This document shows, piece after piece, positions 27,132 through 36,164 of a stretch of DNA of 64,000 nucleotides. The number at the start of each line of letters is the position of its first letter. Positions within the stretch are counted from its first letter, which is position 1. The notes below the pieces were generated by a model. That model saw only the letters and a program-made list of their open reading frames with translations, ran no database searches and had not been told where the DNA came from. The DNA lies in NCBI GenBank assembly GCA_021107755.1, contig JAIOSF010000003.1, positions 38,033 through 102,032 of the forward strand, written 5' to 3'. The translations under genes were made by a program, and so were the position numbers. Source of the DNA: Arcobacteraceae bacterium. Its GTDB lineage: Bacteria > Campylobacterota > Campylobacteria > Campylobacterales > Arcobacteraceae.

Positions 27132-27422
27132 ATGGAATCTGATAGAATAAAAGAGATAAACAAACTACAAACAGAAGGCTATAGAGTTGAGAGAAGCCCA
27201 AGTTTAGTTTTAAATAATCTTTATTCTATAGTCACTATTGTAACTATCTGTATCTCTGTAATTTTTTATAATGTATATATAGCTCCAGCTCAAAAAGCAA
27301 AAGAGCAAAGAGAACTCAAAGCAAAACAACACCAAGAATATCTTGATATGAGAGCAAAACAGATTGCTCTTTCACATAAATTAAACAACCAATCAAAAAA
27401 AGAAGAAAAAGATGCAAAGTAG
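27132..27422 (+). CDS. Small single-pass membrane protein, unknown
   Basis: A 96-residue protein with one central membrane helix (NLYSIVTIVTICISVIFYNVY) and charged flanks. The C-terminal Lys/Gln/Glu-rich tail could be helical. It begins one base after the lon stop and overlaps the rhomboid gene by 11 bases, so it is translated in the same operon. No known family is recognised. Confidence 0.7.
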   Translation: MESDRIKEINKLQTEGYRVERSPSLVLNNLYSIVTIVTICISVIFYNVYIAPAQKAKEQRELKAKQHQEYLDMRAKQIALSHKLNNQSKKEEKDAK

Positions 27423-27936
27423 AGTGTTCACTGTAACAAATATCATCATACTTATAAACATCATAATGTTTGCAGTACAAAACAGTATCCATAATGGTAT
27501 TTTATATCTTGGATTAAATATCTACTTTTTTGCCAATGAGTTGTATTATCAACTTTTATCAACTATGTTTGTTCACGGTGGTGTTGCACATATTTTGATG
27601 AATATGTTTGTATTATACCAATTTGGAAATGTTATTGAAAGAGTTATTGGGATTCCTAAATATCTCTTGCTTTATTTTATAGGTGGAATTTTAACCTCTA
27701 TTGGAAGTTTAGCATATATGTATATCACAGGAGATTGGGCAAACTTAGTGGGAGCAAGTGGAGCAATTAGTGTACTTCTTGGATGGTTCGCACTTAAAGA
27801 CACTTATCAAAGAAAAGGAATTATAGTTTGGGTACTACTAATCTCTTTTGCACCCCTACTTTTAGGGATGCCTATTGCTTGGTATTCACACCTTATAGGT
27901 TTTGCTCTTGGGTGGGTTATGGGATATATTCTTTAA
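27412..27936 (+). CDS. Rhomboid-family intramembrane serine protease
   Basis: A 174-residue six-helix rhomboid. The catalytic Ser116 is in GASGAIS, the partner His160 in WYSHLIGFALG, and the family motif HILMNMFVLYQFGNVIE is in helix 2. It cleaves membrane proteins within the bilayer; substrates are unknown. It overlaps the preceding small membrane protein gene, in an operon with lon. Confidence 0.93.
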   Translation: MQSRVFTVTNIIILINIIMFAVQNSIHNGILYLGLNIYFFANELYYQLLSTMFVHGGVAHILMNMFVLYQFGNVIERVIGIPKYLLLYFIGGILTSIGSLAYMYITGDWANLVGASGAISVLLGWFALKDTYQRKGIIVWVLLISFAPLLLGMPIAWYSHLIGFALGWVMGYIL

Positions 27937-27948
27937 AATTATCCCATA
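27918..27948. terminator. Inverted repeat at the convergent rhomboid / aldo-keto reductase ends
   Basis: TATGGGATA and TATCCCATA form a 9-bp stem around a 13-base AT-rich loop spanning both stop codons. It lacks a T-run, so termination activity is uncertain. The position suggests a compact shared terminator. Confidence 0.4.
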
Positions 27949-28958
27949 GGATACATTATCTCTAATTGTATCTTTTCTATTTTTTCCATAGTTTCACTAC
28001 TAAGTTTTAGATCAAATGCAGCAAATGACTCATCTAATTGTTCTGCTGTTCTAGCCCCAATAATTGTAGAAGCAACAAAATCAAAATGTTTTGAATAAGC
28101 AACAGCAAGTGTTACAGGTGATATGTTTAATTCCTTTGCAAGTTCAATATATTTTGCCGTAGTTAAAAGTGATTTTTCATTTACAAATCTTGTTGCTTGC
28201 CCTTTAATTCTTGGATTATCACTTTTTAAATAATCTGAATATCGAGCAACCTCTGGATAAAATTTTCCATTATATTTTCCACTAAGAACTCCTCCTGCAA
28301 TTGGGGAATATGGTAAAAGTGAAATTTGTTCTTTTTTACACACCTGTGCTAACTCATCTAAAAATCTAGGATTATTTAGTGAGAAGTTATTTTGAATAGA
28401 TTCAAATCTACTTATCCCTAGTCTTTTTGATGTTTCATTTGCTTTTGTTAAACCATAAGCACTATCATTTGAAGTTCCTAAATATCTTACTTTTCCCTCT
28501 TTAACTAACTCTTCAAAAGCTTTCAATGACTCTTCTATAGGGACAACTGTATCTGGCCAATGCATTTGATATAAATCTATATAATCTGTCCCTAGTCTTT
28601 TTAAACTTCCCTCAATAGCTTTTTTTATATGAAACTTATCAATTGCAGTCAAACCATGTCTTGTGGGTGGTACAAACCAACCATTTGCTGCCCCTGCTAC
28701 TTTTGAAGCAATAATTAATTTATCTCTTTGTTTCCCTTTGAGCCATTTCCCAATAATCTCTTCAGTACGACCCATATATTTAGCATCTGGTGGAATTGGA
28801 TATATTTCAGCTGTATCAAAAAAATTAATACCTCTATCAGCTGATTTATCCATAATTTTAAAAGCTTCTTTCTCATCACTCCAAGAACCAAAACTCATAG
28901 TTCCTAAACATATTGGTGTAACTCTTAAACCTGTTCTTCCTATATATCTATATTCCAT
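27939..28958 (-). CDS. Aldo/keto reductase
   Basis: A NADPH-dependent reductase of 339 residues of the YajO/Tas type. The catalytic Asp-Tyr-Lys-His set is visible in FFDTAEIYP, KLIIASKVAG and IDLYQMHWPD. The C-terminal NADP site reads STIIGARTAEQLDE. The physiological substrate is unknown. I use ATG 28958 because AAAGG precedes it and it gives the normal N-terminus MEYRYIGRTGLRVTPICLG. An upstream in-frame ATG at 29012 would run into the divergent promoter. Confidence 0.9.
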   Translation of the reverse strand: MEYRYIGRTGLRVTPICLGTMSFGSWSDEKEAFKIMDKSADRGINFFDTAEIYPIPPDAKYMGRTEEIIGKWLKGKQRDKLIIASKVAGAANGWFVPPTRHGLTAIDKFHIKKAIEGSLKRLGTDYIDLYQMHWPDTVVPIEESLKAFEELVKEGKVRYLGTSNDSAYGLTKANETSKRLGISRFESIQNNFSLNNPRFLDELAQVCKKEQISLLPYSPIAGGVLSGKYNGKFYPEVARYSDYLKSDNPRIKGQATRFVNEKSLLTTAKYIELAKELNISPVTLAVAYSKHFDFVASTIIGARTAEQLDESFAAFDLKLSSETMEKIEKIQLEIMYPMG

Positions 28959-29020
28959 ATCCAAACCTTTTATTGACTTTTTGCTATAATACCAAAAAAT
29001 AATTAAAGGCAATTAAGTAT

Positions 29021-29578
29021 ATGAGTTTAGAAGAAAAATTAAACACAAGAAGTGGTGGAGTTTGTGAACTATGTGGTTCAACTGATGATTTAAAAGTTTA
29101 TGAAGTAAACCCAAGTGATGGAAGTGTTGACAAAGCTATCTTAACTTGTGGAAAATGTAACGAACAACTTCAAGATATGAGTAACCTAGATGAAACACAT
29201 TGGTTTTGTTTAAATGATAGTATGTGGAGTGAAGTTGATGCTGTAAAAGTTGTCGCTTATAGAGTATTAAAAACTTTAAAAAATCAAGATTTATTAGATA
29301 TGATGTATCTTGAAGATGATGTTAAAGCTTGGGCAGAAGAAGGATTATTTGAAGAAGAGAATAAAGTTATCCATAAAGATAGTAATGGTGTTACTTTAAG
29401 TGCAGGTGACACAGTAAGTATTATTAAAGATCTTGATGTAAAAGGAACAGGCTTTACTGCTAAGAGAGGAACTGCTGTACGCAACATTTCTTTACCTCAT
29501 GATGACGCAGAACATATTGAGGGAAGAGTAAATGGTGTTAAAATTATGATATTAACGAAATACCTTAAAAAAGTATAA
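29021..29578 (+). CDS. PhnA/YjdM-like zinc-ribbon protein
   Basis: A 185-residue protein of the PhnA (YjdM) family. The N-terminal zinc ribbon has CELC and CGKC, and the C-terminal PhnA domain contains LSAGDTVSIIKDLDVKGTG and the ending NGVKIMILTKYLKKV. Despite the name, the family is not established as phosphonate-cleaving, and its role is unclear. It is divergent from the aldo/keto reductase. Confidence 0.85.
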   Translation: MSLEEKLNTRSGGVCELCGSTDDLKVYEVNPSDGSVDKAILTCGKCNEQLQDMSNLDETHWFCLNDSMWSEVDAVKVVAYRVLKTLKNQDLLDMMYLEDDVKAWAEEGLFEEENKVIHKDSNGVTLSAGDTVSIIKDLDVKGTGFTAKRGTAVRNISLPHDDAEHIEGRVNGVKIMILTKYLKKV

Positions 29579-29627
29579 GTTATATTGTAGTATAATGGCA
29601 ATACAAAAAATTATTTAGGATATTTAT

Positions 29628-30449
29628 ATGACTGAAGTTTTATCAAAAAAGATAGATTCATTACCACCACTACCAAAAACCATAATCGACCTCGAAGAGT
29701 TTAAAAAATCTCCAAATAAAGATTTAGAGGTTTTAGATAAAATTATAGAGCAAGATCCTTTAATCGTAGCAACACTACTTAAAGTATCAAACTCAGCAAT
29801 GTTTGGTTTTAATAACAAAGTTGAAAATGCAAGTAGAGCTATACATTTACTAGGGGTAAACTTTACTTTATCTATTGCATTTGGTAGTGCAATTAAAAAC
29901 GCACTTGATATTGATTTAGGTGCTTATGGTATCAATGCTGATAGGTTTATGTCTATTGCTAATCTTTCATCAAACCTTTTAAAGGAGTGGATGAAAAAAG
30001 TGGATAATACTTTAAAAGAAGAGTTGCTATTACCAATATTTTTATTAGAAACAGGAAGATTTGTACTTTCAGGTGTTGCTATTGAAGAGAAAGTAAGTCA
30101 AGAATTTAATAAAAGAATTCACCAAAGTCCACTTGAGATTTCTGAAATTGAAAAAGAGTTTTTTGCTGTAACTTCAACACAAGTTACATCATCTATTTTT
30201 AAACACTGGAATTTAAGTGATTCATTAGTAGATATGATTAAGTATTCTGATGATATTGACAATTGTCCTAAAAACTATCTCAAAGAAGCACAAGTACTTC
30301 ATGTAGTAAAAACAATCTGTAATGTAACAAATCCACTTGGAGATCAATTTGCCCAAGCTGGTATAGCAAAAGCAAAAGCTTTTGGCTTAGAAACTAAACA
30401 CTTAGAAAAAGCTATTGAGACTATGCAAGATAGACTATTAGAAGAGTAA
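29628..30449 (+). CDS. HDOD-domain signalling protein
   Basis: A 273-residue HDOD protein: LPPLPKTIIDLEEF at the start, then IIEQDPLIVATLLKVSNSA and AIHLLGVNFTLSIAFG. HDOD domains resemble HD phosphohydrolases but lack the metal residues and act as signalling or scaffold modules, often in motility and c-di-GMP circuits. Its partner is not encoded next door. A small hairpin overlaps its stop codon. Confidence 0.87.
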   Translation: MTEVLSKKIDSLPPLPKTIIDLEEFKKSPNKDLEVLDKIIEQDPLIVATLLKVSNSAMFGFNNKVENASRAIHLLGVNFTLSIAFGSAIKNALDIDLGAYGINADRFMSIANLSSNLLKEWMKKVDNTLKEELLLPIFLLETGRFVLSGVAIEEKVSQEFNKRIHQSPLEISEIEKEFFAVTSTQVTSSIFKHWNLSDSLVDMIKYSDDIDNCPKNYLKEAQVLHVVKTICNVTNPLGDQFAQAGIAKAKAFGLETKHLEKAIETMQDRLLEE

Positions 30450-30460
30450 TAAACTCTTTT
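30442..30460 (+). terminator. Short hairpin with T-run after the HDOD gene
   Basis: AAGAGT and ACTCTT form a six-base-pair stem with a five-base loop, followed by T residues. It spans the stop codon, and the convergent gene ends at 30459. It is a weak but typical AT-rich terminator. Confidence 0.45.
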
Positions 30461-31049
30461 AATATTCTAATTCTTTTACTCTTTTGACAACCTCTTGTAG
30501 GTTTTCTTTTATCTCTTTTTCACTCATAGTACCATTACTTGCTCCAACTTTTATTTTACCAATATAGATATTTTCTATTATCCCATCTTTTTTTACATTA
30601 TAAACAAAATATTTTAATGCATCAGATGTTGGTACTTGCAAAAAATTTCTTATACTTCCATCTCTATCATAAATCCACGCTAACTGTTTATCCCCTTTAA
30701 GTTTTGTATTTTGAGTGTGTGCTTGCCATCTTTTTATAAACCAAGGTTCATCTGAAACACTTGATACAATAATAAAATCCCCTGCATCCAAATCCAACAT
30801 CTCATCAAGTGTTTTTGCTAACATAATTGATTCATGATTTCCTACAAATATTATAGATTCTGGTTTTATTATACTATTTGTATTGAATTTTTGCTCTTCA
30901 AAACCTATTAACTCCACTGTATCTGGTAAATTTTCAAGATTTATAGCAACTTTTTCTATCTTTTTGGGTGCATCTACTGTTAAAAAAGTAAGTGCAACAA
31001 GTGCTACAAGACTTATAAAAACAAGTTTTATTGTTGACCATATTTTCAT
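30459..31049 (-). CDS. Membrane-anchored periplasmic protein, unknown
   Basis: A 196-residue protein with an N-terminal signal anchor (TIKLVFISLVALVALTFLTV). The periplasmic part contains ESIIFVGNHESIMLAKTL and GDFIIVSSVSDEPWFIKRW, an alternation of strands and helices that could be thioredoxin-like, but no CxxC is present. I do not assign a function. It lies 10 bp after the FAD oxidoreductase gene and probably shares its transcript. Confidence 0.65.
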   Translation of the reverse strand: MKIWSTIKLVFISLVALVALTFLTVDAPKKIEKVAINLENLPDTVELIGFEEQKFNTNSIIKPESIIFVGNHESIMLAKTLDEMLDLDAGDFIIVSSVSDEPWFIKRWQAHTQNTKLKGDKQLAWIYDRDGSIRNFLQVPTSDALKYFVYNVKKDGIIENIYIGKIKVGASNGTMSEKEIKENLQEVVKRVKELEY

Positions 31050-31059
31050 ATATATCCTT

Positions 31060-32151
31060 TTATTTTATTTTTCTAACTTCTCTTTTAAAAAGTCTATCTA
31101 CTGTGATATTTTCATCAATTGGTACAGAATCAATCATATAACTCACTAACTGTTTTGCAAGATAAGGGGAAAGTACAAAGCCCCTCCCCCCTACACCATT
31201 AAGTATAAAAAGGTTTTGAAATCTAGTAAATCTTTTTGATTCTACATTTGTACCATTTTTTAGATAAGGAAACTCTTCAATTGTTGCTTCACCATCAATC
31301 AACTCCCCTACTATTGGAAAATAATCCACACTGCTAGCTCTTGCTCCATAATAATCTTTAACTATCTCTATATTTTCAAGTTGTATTATTCCACTTGCTT
31401 TTTGGAGTAACTCTTGATGGTTATGTTCAATATCTTCAACATCTTTTTTCTCTCTATGGTGTGTTGCACCAATAGATACTAAAAACTTATCATCTTTTTT
31501 TGTACTTTTTGATACGGAACACTCTTTATGATAATTATAAGGTACTTGTGTAGAGGTCAAAATATCTATTCTTCTTCCCCACACAGCTCGAATATTGAGA
31601 TAAAACTGATCTAATAACTTTGTCTCATATCCTGTTGTTAGAATAATATTTTTTGTTTTAAACTCTCTGTTAACAATCCACAAATTATCTTTATACTCTA
31701 AACTCTTTACTTCATAGTTAAAGTTGGTTTGGATATTTTCTGTCATACTTTTACAAATACCATAACTATCTACAACTGAACCTATTTTAAAAAAGTATCC
31801 GTCATTATCTTTTTCAAATCCAAAATCCATATAATCTGTATAGCTTTCAAACTTTTCTTGTTCAATTGCATTTTTAGGTATTCTTGTAGTTCCACAAGTT
31901 GTGATATATGAAGAGAACTGTTTTTGATAAAATTGCGTACTATATTTTAAAGAGGTAGTGACCAAATCTTTAAAAGGATTTGGCTTCCCTAGGAGTGGAG
32001 ATAAAAAAGCCCCAGCAGCACCAGAAGCTCCAAGTGCTACATCACTATTTTTATCTATAAGAAGAATATTTTTTGTATGATTAGATAACTCATAAGCTAC
32101 ACTACAGCCACAAATTCCTGCACCAACTATAATGTAGTCATAGTTACTCAT
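31060..32151 (-). CDS. FAD-dependent oxidoreductase, MnmC C-domain-like
   Basis: A 363-residue FAD enzyme of the DAO superfamily. The dinucleotide motif is VGAGICGCSVAYEL, followed by LIDKNSDVALGASG, with a C-terminal NGVGGRGFVLSPYLA. The motif GAAGAFLSPLLGKPN is typical of the C-terminal domain of MnmC, which oxidatively trims the 5-carboxymethylaminomethyl group in tRNA wobble uridine. There is no MnmC methyltransferase domain, so it may be a stand-alone MnmC2 or another amine oxidase. It lies 10 bp from glyS in the same direction. Confidence 0.8.
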   Translation of the reverse strand: MSNYDYIIVGAGICGCSVAYELSNHTKNILLIDKNSDVALGASGAAGAFLSPLLGKPNPFKDLVTTSLKYSTQFYQKQFSSYITTCGTTRIPKNAIEQEKFESYTDYMDFGFEKDNDGYFFKIGSVVDSYGICKSMTENIQTNFNYEVKSLEYKDNLWIVNREFKTKNIILTTGYETKLLDQFYLNIRAVWGRRIDILTSTQVPYNYHKECSVSKSTKKDDKFLVSIGATHHREKKDVEDIEHNHQELLQKASGIIQLENIEIVKDYYGARASSVDYFPIVGELIDGEATIEEFPYLKNGTNVESKRFTRFQNLFILNGVGGRGFVLSPYLAKQLVSYMIDSVPIDENITVDRLFKREVRKIK

Positions 32152-32160
32152 AGAAATTCT

Positions 32161-34185
32161 TTATATTGTAATCTCTTTAATATCTGCAATAGCTTTAAAT
32201 GAGTTATAAACTACCCCTATAAGATTTTTTCTATTTGTTTTTATCTTTTCATCTTCATGATTTACAAAGACATTATCAAAGAAATTATCAAGTTGTGGTT
32301 TTAAAGCAAAAAGTGCGTCAAGTTGCTCATCAAATGTTGTATAAACTTTTGATACTACTTCATTGTATTTTTTCAATAATACCTTTTCAGCTTCATCTTC
32401 AAACAATGACTCATCAATGGCTAAGGTTGAAGTTGCATCTAAATCTTTTACGATATTTGCAACCCTTTTAAAGGTATCACTCATACTTTTAAATTCACTG
32501 CTATTTACTATTGGATTTAAAGCTTCTATTTTTAAACTTATACTAAAAAGGTCTTTTTGACCATCACTATTAAGTACAGCTTTTATGACACTTGGATTTA
32601 CTTTGTTATAGAGTTTATATAATCTTTCGTTTAAAAACTCCATGAGTTGTGCTTTATCTAAAGAAGGATATTTTTCCATTGAGTTATCAATAATTGATTC
32701 TATATCAACATGAAGCTTATGCTCAATAGCTATTCTAAACAATCCTAAAGCTGCTCGTCTTAAGGCAAATGGATCTCTACTTCCTGTTGGAATCATACCA
32801 ACACTAAACAGTCCCATAAGATTATCAAGCTTATTACTTAAGGCAACTACACAACTAAAAGTATTTGATGGTGTTTGGCTTGTCTCTCCATCTGGAAGAT
32901 ATTGTTCTTTTAAAGCAAGTGCTACAAGGTCATCTCTCCCCTCTTTTTTAGCATAGTAATATCCCATGATCCCTTGTAAATCAGTAAACTCATATACCAT
33001 ATCCGTAATAAGGTCAGCTTTACTAATCATCATAGCTTCCTCTAATAAAGCTCTATCCTCTTCCATATCAAATTGAGTAGCTAACAATTGTGCTATAAAA
33101 GCTTCTCTTTGACATTTATCAAAAATAGAACCTAAACCATCCACAAAACTCACCCTTTTAAGTCCCTCATTGTTCAATCCATTTTTAATATCATTTTTCC
33201 AAAAGAACATACCATCACTTAATCTTGGTCTTAAAACTCTTTCATTTCCAGCAACTATATGTGAAAAATCTTTTGTATAAGAGTTAGAAACTACGATAAA
33301 TTTATTTGTGATTTTACCATCTTTATATACTGCAAAATATCTTTGATGCTCTTTCATAGAACCTATGATTACCTCTTCTGGAAGCTCTAAAAACTCCTCA
33401 TCAAAAGAACCAATCAGTGCAGTTGGATACTCAGTAATTGCAACAACTTCATCTAGAAGCTCTTCATCTCTCTCAATAGTAATATTGTGCTCTTTTTCTA
33501 TTGTATCCATTTGTGTTAAAATAGTAGTTCTTCTCTCTTGTGGATAAAGAATCACTCCATGTTTATCAAGTTTACAAAAATAATCTCCAGCAAAATCAAA
33601 ACTAAATGGCTCATAAGATACCATCCTATGTGCTGCACTTGATTTAGTTGATTTTACACCATACAATTCACCATCAACTAAATCTTCCCCAAGTACAATA
33701 CTCAATCCTCTAATAGGTCGTATAAAACTATCAGTTCTATCACCCCATCTCATCGATTTACCAAAATTGAGTTTTGATATAAATTCATTTACCATCTCAT
33801 TTAAAAGTTCACTTGATTGCTTACCTTTTACAGTTTGTTTAAAATATAAAAACTCTTGTCCATTTTTTGAAGCTGTTTGTAACTCTTCAACTGCAACACC
33901 ACATTTTTTAGCAAATCCATGTGCTGCACCTGTTGGATTTCCATCTTTATAGGCAATTGCAACTGGTGCTCCCCATAGTTCTTGCTCTTTGTCTTCTTGA
34001 GCTACAGCAAATTCTCTATGCCAAAAAACTAATCTTCTTGGTGTATAATAAAAATTAAACTCACATAGTAAACTGTTTGTCTCTAAAATATCAGTCCATT
34101 TTTTTTCTATATTTGGTAACTCTTTTAAAAATGGTATTGCAGGTAACTCTTCAACTAAAATTTCTACTAATAATGGCTTAATCAT
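32161..34185 (-). CDS. glyS: Glycyl-tRNA synthetase beta subunit
   Basis: A 674-residue GlyRS beta chain, beginning LLVEILVEELPAIPF, with MRWGDRTDSFIRPIRGLSIVLG and the HD-like and anticodon-binding region at the C-terminus. It pairs with GlyQ, which is not in this window, to form the alpha2-beta2 synthetase that charges tRNA-Gly. The start codon overlaps the stop of a 53-residue membrane protein (ATGA), so translation is coupled to that small gene. Confidence 0.95.
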   Translation of the reverse strand: MIKPLLVEILVEELPAIPFLKELPNIEKKWTDILETNSLLCEFNFYYTPRRLVFWHREFAVAQEDKEQELWGAPVAIAYKDGNPTGAAHGFAKKCGVAVEELQTASKNGQEFLYFKQTVKGKQSSELLNEMVNEFISKLNFGKSMRWGDRTDSFIRPIRGLSIVLGEDLVDGELYGVKSTKSSAAHRMVSYEPFSFDFAGDYFCKLDKHGVILYPQERRTTILTQMDTIEKEHNITIERDEELLDEVVAITEYPTALIGSFDEEFLELPEEVIIGSMKEHQRYFAVYKDGKITNKFIVVSNSYTKDFSHIVAGNERVLRPRLSDGMFFWKNDIKNGLNNEGLKRVSFVDGLGSIFDKCQREAFIAQLLATQFDMEEDRALLEEAMMISKADLITDMVYEFTDLQGIMGYYYAKKEGRDDLVALALKEQYLPDGETSQTPSNTFSCVVALSNKLDNLMGLFSVGMIPTGSRDPFALRRAALGLFRIAIEHKLHVDIESIIDNSMEKYPSLDKAQLMEFLNERLYKLYNKVNPSVIKAVLNSDGQKDLFSISLKIEALNPIVNSSEFKSMSDTFKRVANIVKDLDATSTLAIDESLFEDEAEKVLLKKYNEVVSKVYTTFDEQLDALFALKPQLDNFFDNVFVNHEDEKIKTNRKNLIGVVYNSFKAIADIKEITI

Positions 34186-34343
34186 ATTTTTTCTTCCTCT
34201 TTACTATTTTTCTCTTTATTTTTTTCTATTTTTTCAAGTTTATCTTTATGTTTTTGCACTTGTGTGTCATTCATACCTCTTAAAAATATAAATAAAATAT
34301 ATGCAAATCCAACCCAAACTATTATGTCTAATGTCTCTTTCAT
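34182..34343 (-). CDS. Small membrane protein, 53 aa, upstream of glyS
   Basis: Translation from the ATG at 34343 gives a hydrophobic helix (DIIVWVGFAYILFIFL) followed by a strongly charged Lys/Glu tail rich in KIEKNKEKN. Both ends overlap neighbours as ATGA: its start overlaps the stop of the gene at 34340-34717 and its stop overlaps the glyS start. This double coupling supports a real gene. Function is unknown. Confidence 0.65.
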   Translation of the reverse strand: MKETLDIIVWVGFAYILFIFLRGMNDTQVQKHKDKLEKIEKNKEKNSKEEEKI

Positions 34344-34717
34344 AATAGCTCCTTATATATTACCCCATCTATCTCATCAAGTGCAACTTTTTCTATCTCT
34401 TCACTATCTTCTATAACAGCTAAAATTTTACTATCAAACATATAATTATCAGCTATTTTTTGTACCTGTAATAAAATATTGATTCTAGGTATAATATATT
34501 TTGCCCCTAAGCTATTAGCATATATAACCTCTTTTATGCTATGGGCTATAACTGCGCTATTTATATTATTTGCATTTGTATATTTTAAAATTTCTATATC
34601 AAAATCAAAAAGTACTGTTGCAGCAGGAGATGATTTTTGTATATCTTCAACTTGAGCTATTTTTTCTATATTCTCATATTCAATATTTGAATCACCAATT
34701 ATAATCATTTTAAACAC
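34340..34717 (-). CDS. Conserved-looking small protein, unknown
   Basis: A 125-residue alpha/beta protein with no membrane segment. It begins MFKMIIIGDSNIEYENIEKI and contains INSAVIAHSIKEVIYANSLGAKYIIP, which looks like a receiver-like or Rossmann-like layout without recognisable active-site residues. It overlaps the genes on both sides in the rsmG-glyS run. No family is recognised. Confidence 0.6.
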   Translation of the reverse strand: MFKMIIIGDSNIEYENIEKIAQVEDIQKSSPAATVLFDFDIEILKYTNANNINSAVIAHSIKEVIYANSLGAKYIIPRINILLQVQKIADNYMFDSKILAVIEDSEEIEKVALDEIDGVIYKELL

Positions 34718-34929
34718 TCACGACTACAAAAATACTTTCCATTGCTAAGTATCGCTTCATCTTTAGAAACAAAAGTACCACACTTTGGACACTCCTCTAG
34801 CGTATCAGTAATCTCTTTATATTTATCATCTCTTTTATTTTTTAAACTTTCTTCTCTATTTTTCTTAAAAAATACAATATACACTAAAAACAATACTGCC
34901 ATTACAGCTAAAATTTTAAATATCATCAA
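34705..34929 (-). CDS. PP0621-like small membrane protein with zinc-type Cys motif
   Basis: A 74-residue protein with an N-terminal membrane helix (IFKILAVMAVLFLVYIVFF), a charged linker and a C-terminal treble-clef-like motif ECPKCGTFVSKDEAI ... YFCSRECLK. The pattern CxxC ... CxxxC resembles the PP0621 family, whose role is unknown. It overlaps rsmG by 14 bases. Confidence 0.72.
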   Translation of the reverse strand: MMIFKILAVMAVLFLVYIVFFKKNREESLKNKRDDKYKEITDTLEECPKCGTFVSKDEAILSNGKYFCSRECLK

Positions 34930-35518
34930 ATAACCCTTTTCTTTTTATATACAAATAGTTTCTATGTTTGCCTTTTTGTATAATCTCATAATTTTCTATT
35001 TTAGCAGATTCTATCTCCTCTTTACAAATACTTCCTTTGTAAAAAAGATACTCTGTATCTGCAGTACTAATATTGTTAGTAATACTTAAAAGTAATGTAG
35101 TATTAGTAACTGCTCTACTTGTAATAAGGTCAAAACTTTGAGGAGAAAGATATTCTACTCTATTTGGTATCACCTCTACATTTTCTAACTTTAAAGCACT
35201 TTTTACAAAGTTCAAAAAAGCAACCCTTTTTGCTCTAGGTTCTATTAAATTTATTTTTTTATCTGGATATGCGATAGATAAAAGCATCCCAGGATATCCA
35301 GCACCAGTACCTATATCAGCTAAAGTTTCAAAAGGATTTAAAAACTTCACAGGATAGATACTATCTAAAATATTATCTTCTATTTCCTCTTTTTTTAACT
35401 GAGCAGAAAGGCTATGCACTGCACCCCATTGTTGTAAAAGTGTTATAAATTTTTCGCATCGTTCATAGAACAATTCATCAAATTCTAATCCAATCTCTTT
35501 ACATTTATCTTTTAACAC
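34916..35518 (-). CDS. rsmG: 16S rRNA (guanine-527-N7)-methyltransferase
   Basis: A 200-residue SAM-dependent methyltransferase of the GidB/RsmG family. The SAM-binding motif is LADIGTGAGYPGMLLSIAYP, followed by NLIEPRAKRVAFLNFV and a SRAV motif in DLITSRAVTN. It methylates N7 of G527 in 16S rRNA in the decoding region. It is downstream of ribA and overlaps the small PP0621-like gene. Confidence 0.93.
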   Translation of the reverse strand: MLKDKCKEIGLEFDELFYERCEKFITLLQQWGAVHSLSAQLKKEEIEDNILDSIYPVKFLNPFETLADIGTGAGYPGMLLSIAYPDKKINLIEPRAKRVAFLNFVKSALKLENVEVIPNRVEYLSPQSFDLITSRAVTNTTLLLSITNNISTADTEYLFYKGSICKEEIESAKIENYEIIQKGKHRNYLYIKRKGLFDDI

Positions 35519-35532
35519 TTTATATTACCTAA

Positions 35533-36105
35533 TTAAAAAAGATGGTCCATCTTCTCTTTTTTTATTTTTAAATAGTCTTTGTTTTGTGAAGTTTCGCCTA
35601 CTTGTACAGGAACCCTATTTATAATCTCTACTTTAATACCATTAAGTTTAGCTGGATTATTAGTCATTAATTTAATTTTATCTATTTTATAATAATCAAA
35701 AATAAAATCTACAACTTCATAAGTTCTTTGGTCACTTGCAAACCCTAACTGATGGTTTGCTTCAACTGTATCAAAACCTTTATCCTGTAAAGAGTAGGCA
35801 TTTACTTTATTTAAAAGTCCTATATTTCTCCCCTCTTGACGAAGATAAATAACCATACCACCATTTGCAGAGATAAAATCAAGTGCATAGTTGAGTTGTG
35901 CTTGACAATCACACTTAATACTCCCTATTGCATCTCCCGTTAAACACTCACTATGTATTCTAACTGTTGGTACCTTTTTAATAAGAGTGTCTAAATCTTT
36001 TGTAAATATTACAAGATGCTCTTTAATACCTTCTTTAAAAGATTGTATTAAAAAATCTCCATGTTTAGTTGGTAAATTTGCTACATTTGAAACTTCTATG
36101 TTCAT
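35533..36105 (-). CDS. ribA: GTP cyclohydrolase II
   Basis: A 190-residue RibA that opens the GTP imidazole ring to start riboflavin synthesis. The zinc ligands are in HSECLTGDAIGSIKCDCQAQ and the catalytic region in YLRQEGRNIGLLNKVNAY. The RibB domain found in many fusions is absent, so this is a stand-alone enzyme. It is divergent from hemB with a 59-bp shared promoter region. Confidence 0.94.
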   Translation of the reverse strand: MNIEVSNVANLPTKHGDFLIQSFKEGIKEHLVIFTKDLDTLIKKVPTVRIHSECLTGDAIGSIKCDCQAQLNYALDFISANGGMVIYLRQEGRNIGLLNKVNAYSLQDKGFDTVEANHQLGFASDQRTYEVVDFIFDYYKIDKIKLMTNNPAKLNGIKVEIINRVPVQVGETSQNKDYLKIKKEKMDHLF

Positions 36106-36164
36106 ATATATTTAATTCCTATTTCGTTATGATATCGGGATTATAACTAAAAAGGTTTACAAAT

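Noticed and set aside
34742..34933. Plus-strand 63-codon frame opposite the PP0621-like gene
   Set aside because: It is fully antisense to a gene with convincing zinc and membrane motifs and has no ribosome binding site.
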